Notes under the pieces: model-generated
Database searches by the model: none
The model's input: only the letters and a program-made list of their open reading frames with translations
Told to the model about the DNA's origin: nothing
DNA from: Melastoma dodecandrum
Taxonomy: Eukaryota > Streptophyta > Magnoliopsida > Myrtales > Melastomataceae
Reading direction: 5' to 3'
Length of the DNA stretch: 64,000 nucleotides
Assembly (NCBI GenBank): GCA_029817715.1
Contig: JARUPY010000149.1
Location: 248,001 to 312,000, forward strand
Translations under genes and position numbers: made by a program
Part shown: piece by piece, positions 23,515 to 35,264 of the stretch
Layout: every line of letters starts with the position of its first letter
How positions within the stretch are numbered: the first letter of the stretch is position 1

Positions 23515-25552
23515 ATGGCTGAAGGTTTCATGCCGGGGAGCTTGCAGGAAATCTGGAACGCTTGCAACGTTCGAGGATCCATGATACTTAGCCTTTTCCT
23601 CCAGTTGCTACTCTTATACACCGCCCATCTGAGGAAGGCATCCACCAGCAGGTTCTTTCTGTGTGTTATATGGTCGGCCTACTTCATGGCAGATTGGACA
23701 GCGACGTTCACGTTCGGGCTTATCTCAAATACACAACGAATCGACTCGATCTCCCCTCCGGAAGTCAACGAGAACCTCTTGGCTTTTTGGGCTGCTTTCC
23801 TCCTGATCCACCTCGGCGGTCCGGACACGATCACCGCCTTCTCCCTGGAGGACAACGCCCTTTGGATGCGCCATTTAGTTGGGCTCATCGCCCAATTGTC
23901 CACCTTCTTTTACATATTCTTCAAGACCCTCCCTGACAATAACCTAGTCGCTGCCACTATCCTAATTGCCGTTGCCGGAGCAATCAAGTACGGGGAGAGG
24001 ACCAGATCGTTATATCTTGCAAGCATGGAAAACCTCAAGAAGTCCACCGAGAAACTGCCGGTTACAAGTCTTGAAGACTTGGAGGGAGTAGTTTTTCCTG
24101 GTAGTACAGGGAAAGAAGCCTATTACTTCTTCTAAATATTCAAAGGTTTAGTCGTGGAAATCAATCCCAACCATTCAGAGCGATCACAGAGCCGTGAGTT
24201 CTTCTTACAGAAAGATGCGAAAGAGGCCTTCAATCTGATGGTAGCCGAGCTGCATCTTCTGTTCGAATTGTTTTACACGAAAATTTCATCCGTAAATTCT
24301 TCGTTGGGCGTCATCCTTCGTATCATAACAACGTATAGTGTTATTGGGGCTCTAATATTGTATAGCCTTTTGGAGAAGAGGGGATTCCATGAGGTTGATA
24401 TCTGGATCACCTTTTTCTTGCTTGCCGGTGCTGTCGCTATAGAGATGACTAATGGAATGATACTTCTATTTTCGAATTGGAGGGGTCCGGCGAGGTGGTT
24501 CCATATTTGTTAGGTTCTACTTCAAGTAGTGCATCATTCCGGTAGCAATACTACTATTTGCGGGACTGATCTTGTTAGTTTCATGCGGATGTTCTGAACT
24601 CTTCTTAGAGTCACGGAGCAGGAAGTTGGGTGGGTTCAGTTTGCGATCTCATTGCATCAAACATTGTCAAAGAGGAGGTAATAAACTTATGAAGTATGTT
24701 CACATGATTTCAGGTAAGCCTTACCTTGTCGTATTCTCCTCGTTTACTGAACAATAGAAGAAGTTACTTAATCTGAAAAACTTTCGAAACCCGGCAGGAA
24801 CAGTCGCTGGAAGAAAAAAGGGAGGCGTATCATGGAATGCCTTTGATGCGGAAACCCGGGAGTTTATTTTCAATGAGCTGGAGAAAAGAGTATTGGTGGC
24901 CGATGATGAGGACAAAGGGAAGGAGATCTACAAGGCGAGAGGGAACTGGATATTGATGAAACTAGGGAATGCGGACAGATTGATGAGATACGTGAAGAAG
25001 TTTGACTACGACAGGAGCCTTCTAGCGTGGCACATCGCCACCGAAATATGCCATAACACCAACAGGGCCGTGGAGACAGCTGACCGCAAGCAGAGGAAAT
25101 TGGCAGTTACCTTGTCATATTACATGCATTATCTCTTGATCAAGAAGCCCGAGATCATGTCCGCCGTTGTAGGGATTGGCCACATAAGGTATGGTGATAC
25201 TTGTGCCGAAGTTGAACATTTCTGTAGGGTATACGAAGCCAAGACCGTGACTGAGTTCTGCAATAAGATATTGAACGAAGATACGAGCATCGAACCCGTT
25301 GACATGTACAAAGACAAGCGCACCTCCGTCTTGTCCGACGCGTGCGATCTGGCAAGATTACTGATGCAGAAAGACAACAGATGGGAGATAATAAGTGGAG
25401 TTTGGGTGGAGCTGCTTACATATGCGGCCGGCCACTGCAGGCCTGAGAAACACGCTCGGGCCGTGAGCGAGGGAGGTGAGCTCGTGACGATCGTCTGGCT
25501 GTTGATGGCTCACTTGGGGATCGGCCCGCATTTCCCGTATCCAGATGATTAA
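23515..25552 (+). pseudogene. DUF4220/DUF594 pseudogene, copy D
   Basis: The start codon and the first ~205 codons are open, with all N-terminal hydrophobic segments and GGPDTITAFSLEDN present. The Gln codon after YYFF then reads TAA (24133-24135). A Trp codon after WFHIC reads TAG (24511-24513), and a small indel follows near 24520-24540 that leaves the remaining exon 1 out of frame. The 84-bp intron (24714-24797) and exon 2 (24798-25552, full DUF594) are preserved. Three independent lesions lie in exon 1 and none is evident in exon 2. A shortened N-terminal product could be made but would lack DUF594. Confidence 0.88.
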
Positions 25553-27065
25553 AACTAAAATGGCACTATATATGGTAGTTGTGTGATTTTCTTATCGGAG
25601 CAGCGTCGAACGTGGCCAAATTGAGGAAATTTAAGATAGACCAAATTGATTTTTATTTTAATATTAGAAAAATATCGAAAATTTGAATGGATAATAAATA
25701 AAAGAGGTAATAAATGATATCATGTAATAATGCCTGGGATGTAAATGATCGAAACAGCTCAAGAATATTCGAAAATCGAGCTCGAAAGCTGTTCATTTTT
25801 ACAAAATGAGCTCGAACTCGAACCTCATAAAATGTTTATTCAAACCCTTCGCGAGCCTAAACGAGCCACGAGCTCGAACATACAAATTTCCTGTGAACAC
25901 GGCTCGAGCAGTCATGGCTAAAATTTCGTGTCCGGGACTCCCATGAGTTTGAACCTGTAACCATCGAAAACCGTCGGCATTGACAACTGTCAGATATGTT
26001 GCCGATTTGTTCGGACATGTGTCATGTCGTTTTACTCTTTTATACCATCTCGAACTTACGGGAGTCCCGAACACGAGATTTTATCTTTGATCCGGTTCGA
26101 GCCACCTTTGGGCTGGGCACGTACAATGCAATAATCGCGCAAAGAATGCTGTCGGATATGCGTGCCTTCTGCAACAAGCTTTGAACAAAAAGAGGGAAAC
26201 GACAATGTGGGAATGATACATTTGAAAGACAGAGAGACATCAGAAAAAAAAGTAAGTAGATAGAAAGAGAGAAAAGGAGAGCTTCTTGTGGAAGTTCCTT
26301 TGTTTTAATAATAATAATAATAATGACATGAAAATGGGTATGATGAATGGGCGCAACATCAACTTAGACGAATGCCAACGATGAGGACAAAAAGTGGGTG
26401 GTCCATTTAAAAGTCGACGCAGACCAACTCTTATTAGTTGTTTTTTTTTTTCCATTATAACCATGGAAACAACGAGAGCATGCGAACTGCATCGACGCAC
26501 CGATGCGAACGGAAACGATCACGAAATGGACGACGACCGATAGGGTATGGATTCGCTATTAAAAAATCTAGTTAGGAAATCGGTTTTAATATCGACTTTA
26601 ATTTTGAAAATTTTTTGCTAAAACGAACCATTTTACCTAATGACAAAACTATGTTATATTCATCAAATTTGAAGGAAGTGTGTTAAAAGTGTTCTTTATC
26701 AAATAGTAACGTAGGCTTTAAAAGTCTAATTGTTCGAGTAAGACAAAATAAAGAATGATTTTTTGACTTTTATTATTTTTCCTGCCTAATTAAATTCTTT
26801 TCTTTTAGGGAACTATATAATTAACTGATAAAAGAATTTTGACCCAAAAAATTTTTTAAAAGTGTAATATTCTCCGTAGAAAGACCTTAAAAAATTGCTT
26901 TCAATTACCCTAATTACTAAATTAATGGATGTCATTTTGGTATTTTTACCGAACAATCAAATTTTATTTTATATCAATTCCTAAGTATTTTAATGTTAAA
27001 AATAAAATATAAAATACGTCGAGTTCGTGTATTTAGTACGTCACAAAATTTCAAGAGTTGGACAT
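25553..27065. other. Intergenic, duplicated flank and MULE 1 pre-insertion sequence
   Basis: There is no gene. The stretch 25740-26410 is paralogous to 59100-59640. The stretch 26398 to about 26600 is paralogous to 55895-56060, and 26990-27066 to 56110-56186. It includes a (TAA)n microsatellite at about 26308-26325. It contains the uninterrupted sequence CCATTTAAAAGTCGACG (26400 area), which in the paralog at 55895 abuts a MULE end. Confidence 0.6.
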
Positions 27066-27074
27066 TTAAAAGTG
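27066..27074. repeat. Left target-site duplication of MULE 1
   Basis: TTAAAAGTG directly precedes the GGAAGCGGC terminus and recurs perfectly at 36144-36152, right after the other terminus. Nine base pairs is the standard Mutator-superfamily duplication. Confidence 0.93.
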
Positions 27075-27965
27075 GGAAGCGGCTAACGTTACGTGCACGT
27101 AACGTTACGTAGTTTACTAAATTTCATCAATCGGTTAGTAAAATTTACTAACTTTTTTAGTAAATTCTACTAAACAGTGACCATTTTTTTAGTAAAATTG
27201 TTAGTAATCGGATACTAACGGGGTTAGTAAATTTCATTAGTAATTTACTAACCCCGTTAGTACCCGATTACTAACGTTACGAACCCCGTTAGTACCCGAT
27301 TACTAACGTTACGAATCCCGTTAGTACCCGATTACTAACGTTACTACCCCCGTTAGTATCCGATTACTAACGTTACGAACCCCGTTAGTATCCGATTACT
27401 AACGTTTTTACTAAAATTGTTAGTAATCGGATACTAACGGGGTTAGTAACGTTAGTAATCGGATACTAACGGGGTTCGTAACGTTAGTAATCGGATACTA
27501 ACGAGGTTCGTAACGTTAGTAATCTGATACTAACGGGGTTAGTAAATTACTAATGAGATTTACTAACCCCGTTAGTATCCGATTACTAACAATTTGCCTA
27601 AAAAATCACTGTTCAAGTTTAGTAAAAATTACTAATTATATTTGTAAAAGTTCGAAACTTTTAATAAAGATTTAGTAAAATTGTTCGTAAATCTCTGCTA
27701 TGTTTAGTAATGCGTTACTAAATAGTTTAGTAATTTACTAAAATTAACAGTGAACTCCGAACCTAATTACTAACCTCTGGCTGGTGTGAAATTACGTAAA
27801 TGCCTCCGTTCGTTTTTACTAAATGGTTTACTAACCTAGTTAGTAACCCATCGTTTTGCTTTTGCGATCGTCGTTGCCATACGAACGTCCTCCCCTCCGA
27901 CCCTCCCCTCCGACCATCGGCGGTCAGCGTCCCCTCCGAGAAGTTTCCCTCCGACCGCATTCCTC
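27075..27965 (+). repeat. Left terminal inverted repeat of MULE 1
   Basis: The outer part carries a perfect 22-bp palindrome at 27085-27106 centred on GTGCAC. It is followed by TTAGTAA/TTACTAA-rich DNA. From 27252 there are five 32-bp tandem units (CCCCGTTAGTAYCCGATTAC core) and then about five units of the same sequence in inverted orientation to about 27590. The inner part ends in CTCCCCTCCGACC repeats. The right arm at 35265-36143 is its inverted partner. Confidence 0.9.
27252..27590. repeat. Palindromic array of 32-bp units inside the left TIR
   Basis: Units start at 27252, 27284, 27316, 27348 and 27380, an exact 32-bp period. After a short spacer with TTTTTACTAAAATTG the same unit continues in reverse orientation (GTTAGTAATCGGATACTAACGG). 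The array is therefore itself an inverted repeat and could form a long hairpin. The right TIR has the equivalent at about 35670-36030. Confidence 0.9.
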
Positions 27966-28538
27966 TCGCCGGTGCTGCAGTTGCTTGATTCGGAGGACGC
28001 GGGAGTAACGTAGTAGGAGATGCGGTTATCTCGAAGGCGGATGCACCAGCTGTGGTTGTTAAGGAGGATGCAGCAGCTGTGATTCTTTTGTGATCTGTCG
28101 GATTTTCCATTTAAGGTCCGAGCAACTCCTGGATCCGAATACGGCGACGGTTGTTGCTGAGAGGAAGATCCGCCTCTGTGCACGTTATTCTTCCAGCTGT
28201 TGGGTTTAAGTAAATCTCCGTTAGGTTTGATTTCGATGGGAACTTAATGCCGTAGTGAAGTGTGTTGCCTGCCCTTCCCAATGTGTTAGTGAAGTTAGTT
28301 GCGAACTTCACAGGTGAGCTGCAGGTGATCTGCAGGTGATCTGCAAGTTTTGACAATAAATGTTGCTGAACGATTGATCTGCATCAGCATTGCCTCGTAG
28401 CAATTTGTCATTACGATGTATTTTTTTGCAGCCTCTAAATGACGACCGGGATGTGTGCTTGGATGTATCTTAGAATGAGTTGGTGATACATTCAACGTAG
28501 GATGCAAGGGTGTGGAGCCGCATTCCATTCTTGAAGAT

Positions 28539-30755
28539 ATGGAATTTGTCTTCAACCAAGAGCACGCAACATTCGGTAAATGCTTTCTACCTTAATGCAT
28601 ATATTTGCTTTATATTTTGCAGCCAAGGCTTTGGGACTACTAAATGTCGTATGTGTGTGCAGGTGAGCAGGATACGAATGACTTCTTCAATATACTTAGG
28701 GGTATGAATGAAGATCAGTTGATGATTATGTCATTTCGTACTGCCGAAAAAGTTGAAGAGTTCATTAAAATGTATTCAACGGTGCATGGATTTTCAATTA
28801 GGAAAAGGGATCGTCAGAAACTGCGAAACGGAGAATGCGTCATGAGAAAGTGGGTTTGCTCAAGGGAATGGGTATGTTCTGATTCAGCTATGTTAACGGC
28901 CAATAGTCGGGTGAGGGCATCTATGAGGACATCTTGCAATTGTTTCTTCAAAGCTAGAGTTGAAGAGACTGGAGAATGGAAGTTTGTAGCTCTTCAGTTG
29001 AATCACAATCATGAAATGGTGAGTAATGGGCTGTCTTATTTCATGCGAGAAAGGCGCAACATTTCAGACGAAGATATGACATTTATAACCCGAATGCTTG
29101 AAGTTGGGTTTAGACAGTGTGATATTATGCGCCTACTTGTACATGTATCTGGTGGACATCCGCGTGTTGGTTTCTTAATGAAGGACCTCAATAACAGGAA
29201 GCTTAAGGAAGACTCAGTTGGGAGTAATGGTGATTGTGATTCTGTGCTAGCATATCTTCTGTGTAGGAGGAATAGTGATACGGGTATGGCCTTTTACACA
29301 TTTGTCGAGAAGAATGAAGTGAGTCGAATATATTGGGCGGACAGTACTTCAATAGCTGATTACCACTGTTTTGGTGATGTCATAGCTTTCGACTCTACTT
29401 TTAAGACGAACAAATATGGAATGCAAATGGTCATCGTCGTGGGTGTGAATCATCATCATCAGACAACCGTCTTTGGGGCTGCCTTGATGGCTTCTGAAAC
29501 CATTGCCGATTATACTTGGCTATTGCGCACACATACATTGGTCATGGGAGGAAAACACCCGATAAGTGTTGTAACTGACGCCGACAAGGCGATGATTGCA
29601 TCTGTGAGAGAAGTTTGGCCAAATGCTAGGCACAGGTTATGCCTTTGGCATTTCAGCAGGAACATAACACGCCGTGTACAGGATGCACAAATGCGACGAC
29701 GTATTTCCTCTTTTATGTATAATAGTAGACCATCCGAAGAAGTTGAAGAAGAGTGGACTTCTTTAATGACAAATACAGGTACGATAAGTACCAGAAGGCT
29801 AGAACAGATTTACGATTGCAGGCATATGTGGTGGCAAACGTATCTGGTTGGACATTTTTGGGCAGAGCTTAGAAGCACTCAACGGTGCGAAAGGATGCAT
29901 GCATATATGAAGGAATATGTGAATGTAAATCATAAGCTTTATGATTCCGTGCACAATTTTGAGCGTGCAGTTGAAGATATTCGTCACAAGGAATATGAGG
30001 AGGACTTCAAGTCATCTCAGAAATCTTTAAGGCTTATTACCATGCTGCGCCGACTTGAGGAGGATGCGCGTCGCATATATACTATGAAGTCTTTTCGTAA
30101 AGTTCAGGCTGAGATAGAGAAGGAATCAAAATTTTATGTTGAAGATGTACTAGACGGAAATATTGCCATGGTGTACACTCTGTCGTGTTATGATGGTGAG
30201 CATAGGTGCGTGCAATGTACATCTGCGAATTCTTCTATCCAACTGAGCTGCAGTTGTTTACATTTTGAGACATTTGGTTATCCATGTTCCCACCTATTCC
30301 ACGTAGCCAAAATAGAAGGATTCTTGTCCATACCTAGTCATCTTGTCAAGCAAAGGTGGACAATGAACGCCAAAAAAACAAGTGATGCTCTATTTTCACA
30401 CCAGGCTAACGGTGTGAACGTTGATGATTTGCGCCAGGGTATATTAATGACATCTTGCAGACGTATGTGCTTCTTGGCCGGGAAATCGGAGAACTCATTC
30501 CGTAAATTGCAGAAACAAATTGAAAGTTGGACGGCGGAGTTGGAGCTCAGTTGCGGTGATGATGAAGGTAACAAGACGGATGATGATGGCAAAGAATATG
30601 TATTTACGTCATCCAAAATGCGCAGGGATTTCGGCAATCCTCAATCTCCTAAACAATATGGTGTCAACACCCTTTGTGATGTCAATCCGCGTAGTGAAGG
30701 TACATCGGATGAGTTTTGTAATGATAACTTTGTGTTTGGTCAGTGGAATATGTAA
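28539..30755 (+). CDS. MURA/FAR1-type transposase of MULE 1 (intact)
   Basis: I predict a 37-nt exon 28539-28575 and a main exon 28663-30755, joined in phase 1, giving 709 residues. The same split is conserved in MULE 2. The FAR1 zinc-binding domain covers roughly residues 45-130 (RKRDRQKLRNGE, CVMRKWVCSRE, HNHEM). The DDE/RNase-H-fold core has Asp256 (in AFDSTFKTN), Asp318 (in VVTDADKAM) and the probable Glu422 (in STQRCERMH), with the Mutator-type LCLWHFSRN insertion between. A SWIM zinc finger lies at 542-556 (CSCLHFETFGYPCSH). This is the enzyme expected to bind the TIRs and excise and insert the element in the nucleus. No internal stop or frameshift was seen, so the element may be or recently have been autonomous. 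The short first exon is an inference from comparison of the two copies. Confidence 0.9.
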
Positions 30756-31015
30756 TGTTTAACTTCACCCCTTGTCATTCAATCAGTGGTGAAAGTATTA
30801 CATCAATCTGGCATGACATCCCTTGTTTATACAGTAATTACATCCCCTGCTGTTTCAAAATTGCATGCCCCTGGTTATATCTAAATGCATGCCCCTGGTT
30901 AGAAGTCATCTCCACATATAAACTACATTACAACGTCATCTAAATGTATATACGACGTAACAGCTTTGTACATCGGACCCAAATCAAAAAGCATAAGGTC
31001 CATCTGCTGTCTGAG

Positions 31016-34000
31016 TCATTGTTTGCGAGCTTCCATGCCTGCTGTTGTGGAGCTACTGTCATCCTGCCGTTTCTTCTTCATTGTGGTATTGTCTTTCACC
31101 CTTTGATATATAACCTTTCGAATGTCATTTCCAGACCACTTTATAAGGGACATCACCAGCTTAAGCCTATCAGCAACACCTACATTCTAAACAGTTGCAG
31201 CGCAATGAAGTGAGTTCTTTACGGGAAAACTCGGTAGCATAACTATAGACGTCGTTAACATACCACAGTCTCAGCTCCTTTCGGTGCTTCGGGCAATGAC
31301 ATGAACTTCATGACATATAATCCACAATCATTGCTGAAAAAATCAAAACATAGGAATTTATGTGTAACTATTTATAACTGCTGATTTTGGGTTTATATGA
31401 CCGACTCTACTTACGGGTGACCGGCCGCCATTTGGTCAGGCACATTTGTTGGATATGTTATAGGCCAGGAGCAGATGTCCGGGATTTGAAAACCTTTCAT
31501 CTTGGATTTCCCCTCATTTTCTTGCATGATGACACTTAGAAGTTGAATAACACGTCGATGAAGGTCTGCCCTCCCATGTAGGTTGCTCAGCTTGTTGTTA
31601 ATTGTATCCAATATGAACACTTATGATGACCTGAATGAGAGAACTTGTAATGTCCAGTGGGTTTCCGATATGCAAACCGGAATATATATCTGCAATCACA
31701 GTAACAAGTTACAGGGCAGACAGATTTACAAATCAAATGTATACTTACCAACAATACATAGTAATATTCATTAGAAAGATGTATGACGGAATGATTACCC
31801 ATTCAACTTCATTATTCCTCCCGATGTGTGCCCTATAATGTGAATATAGGTTAGCCGCATCAGATTTTGAAATGTTGGGCATGTTGTGTCCACTGTATTG
31901 GTTGGCTGCAAGATTCTATTGCAGAACGATGCATGGTGAGAAGATGTATTAAAACAGTGCATATGAAGATGTGCCGTAGGATAAGACAAACTAACCCCTA
32001 ACCAACTCGTGAGATACCAGATTTTCTTTTTGGCAGGATCCACATCTCTCTGGAGCATCATTGCGTGGAAGTCAATGATCTGTGTCAGCAATTGCAACTT
32101 CGATTAACGTGCATCCCGCAGAATATGTTAAGTGATGTATAAGTAATTCTTATATCACTGTCTATCCAAGCAATTGGTTTGAGTGTCAGTATGGATAATC
32201 GATTGACATGGACAAAGTCCGTGGTACACAAACATTCACTGCATACAAATAACAAATAAAAGTTGGTAGCTTACAAAGAAAACTAAAATGATAATCCAAT
32301 ACATGAAGGCCAAAGTCAATGAAACAAACCTATGATCCCTGCCCTCATTCCATGCATACTCTAAGATATTCCATTGAGCTGGCGTAAATGTTTTCACCTC
32401 ACTCACGGGCATATCCGTTGGAATGATCTTTAGAATTGCCTAAAAAGGAAAAATTACAACAACTAGTCAAAGCTGCTGACTTCATCACGGTCTTGCCCCG
32501 GTGACATGGGTCCATTCAGAGGTAATCCCTTGTTATACCTCAGGTACTGCTGTGCGTTGGCACTTCCTTGTTCGCGTCAGTGGTTTTGGTGGGACGAATG
32601 GTGAGCTCTTGAATGCCGAGGGCTTCCTCTCCGCCGTACGACGTGTAACCCTTCTGTTAAACACATTTGTCGTAGATGAACCAGTTTCCTGTAACCAATG
32701 ACCATATCAAATAGCTGCTTAGACCGGTATCCTATATTTTTAATGTAAATGCTATCCAAAAGTGACAACAGTACTTACCTTTACAACCACACAAGATTCT
32801 TCTCCTGCTATGTTACGAACTTGATCTTCAACAAACACTTGCTCAGGAAGCGAATCTGGATCTCCAATCAATCCGTTGCCTTTGTCATCTTTACTAACTT
32901 GTCGTTCTCCTATCTTCTCTTTGCCTTTTGGTGCTGTGACAACATTGTCATCTGTCGATACATCTCCTGCTTCATCAGCTTTTTTCTTCGGCCTAAGGTA
33001 GAACTTCGCCTCTTCCTCGGATTTCGTCATTACGAACTCAGATTCAGAATCAGGGTTGTTTAAATTACCATCGTCCATCAATGCCGCCAACTTGTCATCC
33101 AACTTGTTCAGTGTACGAGCGAGTCGTACCTCACGAACATCTGAGTAATTGTCACTACCCTCCGGGAGTGGCTGTCGTTTTTCAGCAGGTTGGAAGGGCA
33201 CCGAGCTTCTTTCGGATACCATCGTCGATCCCACCTCACAGACTGGTGTAACCTCCCTGGGGTTCTCTAAACCCCGAGCAGTAGGTGGCGAGGCAGTCTC
33301 CTGGACAGGGCATGGCTCATTTGATTGGTCAACACCTACCTCCCCGACATCGCCATTCATTGGATCATGTACATCATCACCTCCCCCTTCGCCATGTTCA
33401 ACATTTCCACTGCTTGCAGGACTCAGCCTCTTTTCAGGGTGGGTTTGACTCTTTGGAATATCAGAATCACTTCTGATTCTTCGCAATTCGGTAAGAATCA
33501 GACCTAATCTCCGTAGTATGTCGATGTTACTGCCTTGCAGGACTCTCGCAGAGAATTCCAAACTCTGCTCATACAGAAAAGGTCAATCTTACACCAATGT
33601 AAAAGGGAAGGACATTAACATTTAAATTGTACATCGCGATGATTTTCGACTTACCTTCAACCGGCGCATTACACCTTGCATAGTCTCCGAGTCGTGGACC
33701 AAGTCGGCTTCTTCATCTGCCATATTTAGCAATTCGTTCTCATCCTGTTAAGTGCATTAACATCAAACACAACGGAATGAATACAACTATACAAAACAAT
33801 TCAGGTATTGCTGCCTCGAATATGAACAAATAATTGGACTAAGAAGTTACAATATATGTTGCTTCAACATTACAGCCTTTGAAAACGCATTTGAGCCGAT
33901 CGTCGTCCCAATCTTGACAAAGTGGCAATGACCTGTTCATCTTTCCTAACATATTGGCAGCCATGGACACTTTACTAGCATAGAATAACTGCCATAAACA

Positions 34001-34868
34001 CAACCCGAAAGCTTGCTGGTTAAAAGAACAACGAATGATGATGAGTTCAATAACATCAGTGGGCAGAATATATTAACAGCGTCGTATCATCCAAATGCTC
34101 ACCACAAGTATCTGCACGCAACCCCCGATGTATCTTGCTTCATTCTGTTGATATGTCTTAACTTGGGCACACAAGTTATCAAGAACATGAGTAGCCCAAT
34201 CAAATTTGCATATTGCATTGACATCGCGGGTTGCAAGCAAGTACTCCTCGTGGATATCGAAGTTCGTTGTTGGGCACAAATAGCAACCTATGATGAAAAT
34301 GACTACCTCTGTTCTCCACAACTCGTCCGGACCGGTTCTTGATAGCAGACTACTCTCAACAGATTTCAGAGAAATTTTACCTCTTCTTAGGTGTCCCTTT
34401 AGCTCTTCTCGTACGGTTTCCATGTGACCGCTAAATGGGACACCAACCTTTGTAGATGGTATGCCAATTAGCTCATGTACATCAGTAGAAAGCAGGGGTT
34501 GTTTGACACCATCGATGACCAGAACCTTCTTCTGTGGATCGAACAGCTTCAAACACAACTTCACTGCGCTGTGATTCACCTGCCTACTTGCCAAACGAAG
34601 AAGACCATCAAAACTTAAGTCTTTTAACGCTAACCTCCTCTCCTCATCGAATGTGTCCAGGACCGACATTAACTTCTTTGGACTACATCGAGTATACAGG
34701 TAATCCTGTAATAGAAGAACCACAGAATGCAGAGTAACACCATTCAATTAATGACAGGCAAAATAACCAAAACAGGGACAGGGACCACTAACTTACTTGA
34801 CCAACACGTACTCTTGTAGCCTTTTTCTTTTTCGAACTCTCAGGAGTGTTTGTATTTCCAACGGCCAT
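31016..34868 (-). pseudogene. Ulp1-like C48 protease gene of MULE 1 (multi-exon, one nonsense codon)
   Basis: This minus-strand gene converges on the transposase. The predicted first exon is 34797-34868 (MAVGNTNTPESSKKKK). Next comes an N-terminal domain at about 34105-34704 (FDGLLRLASRQV, IGIPSTKVGVPFSGHM, IIGCYLCPTTNFDI) resembling the domain usually N-terminal to transposon-borne Ulp1. A charged linker follows at about 32750-33560. The C48 core covers 31245-32450: KPIAWIDSDI, then THWTLQVLSF (His), FILDTI (Asp), VPDQMAAG with Gln, and NDCGLYVMKF (Cys). It ends at the TGA at 31016-31018. The frame contains TAA at 31621-31623 between the catalytic His and Asp, where the MULE 2 copy has a sense codon. 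As read, the protease is inactive unless that codon is a recent or sequencing change. Exon borders are approximate. Confidence 0.75.
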
Positions 34869-35264
34869 TTCGGCATCTCCTTCAACCTCTGCCGTAACAG
34901 AAAATGATAATGTTGATTTCAACAGACCACAAATCACTCATCCTAAGATACCAACACTTTAACAGAATCAAACCACAATCGGAAACCATTTACAGAAACT
35001 AAATTCGTAACAATCATTCTCCAATCGCAAACGGAAAGAGACAGGTCGACGGTGATGATTAGGGTTTCGGGATACACGTCAATACGAAGAGGACGAAGAC
35101 AATGCAATCTCACCTGACGCCATCACTTCTGTCGGACAGCACGTAAAAGAGGACGAAGACAATGCAATCTCACCTGACGCCATTTACGGTCGCAGGGTCC
35201 GGTGCAAACGGACGATCGGAGGGAGGACCACGCAAAGGGGGCGGGGAGGACGACGCAAAGAGGG

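Noticed and set aside
27252..27590. CRISPR-like array
   Set aside because: The 32-bp units are directly adjacent without unique spacers and lie in a transposon terminal repeat of a plant genome.
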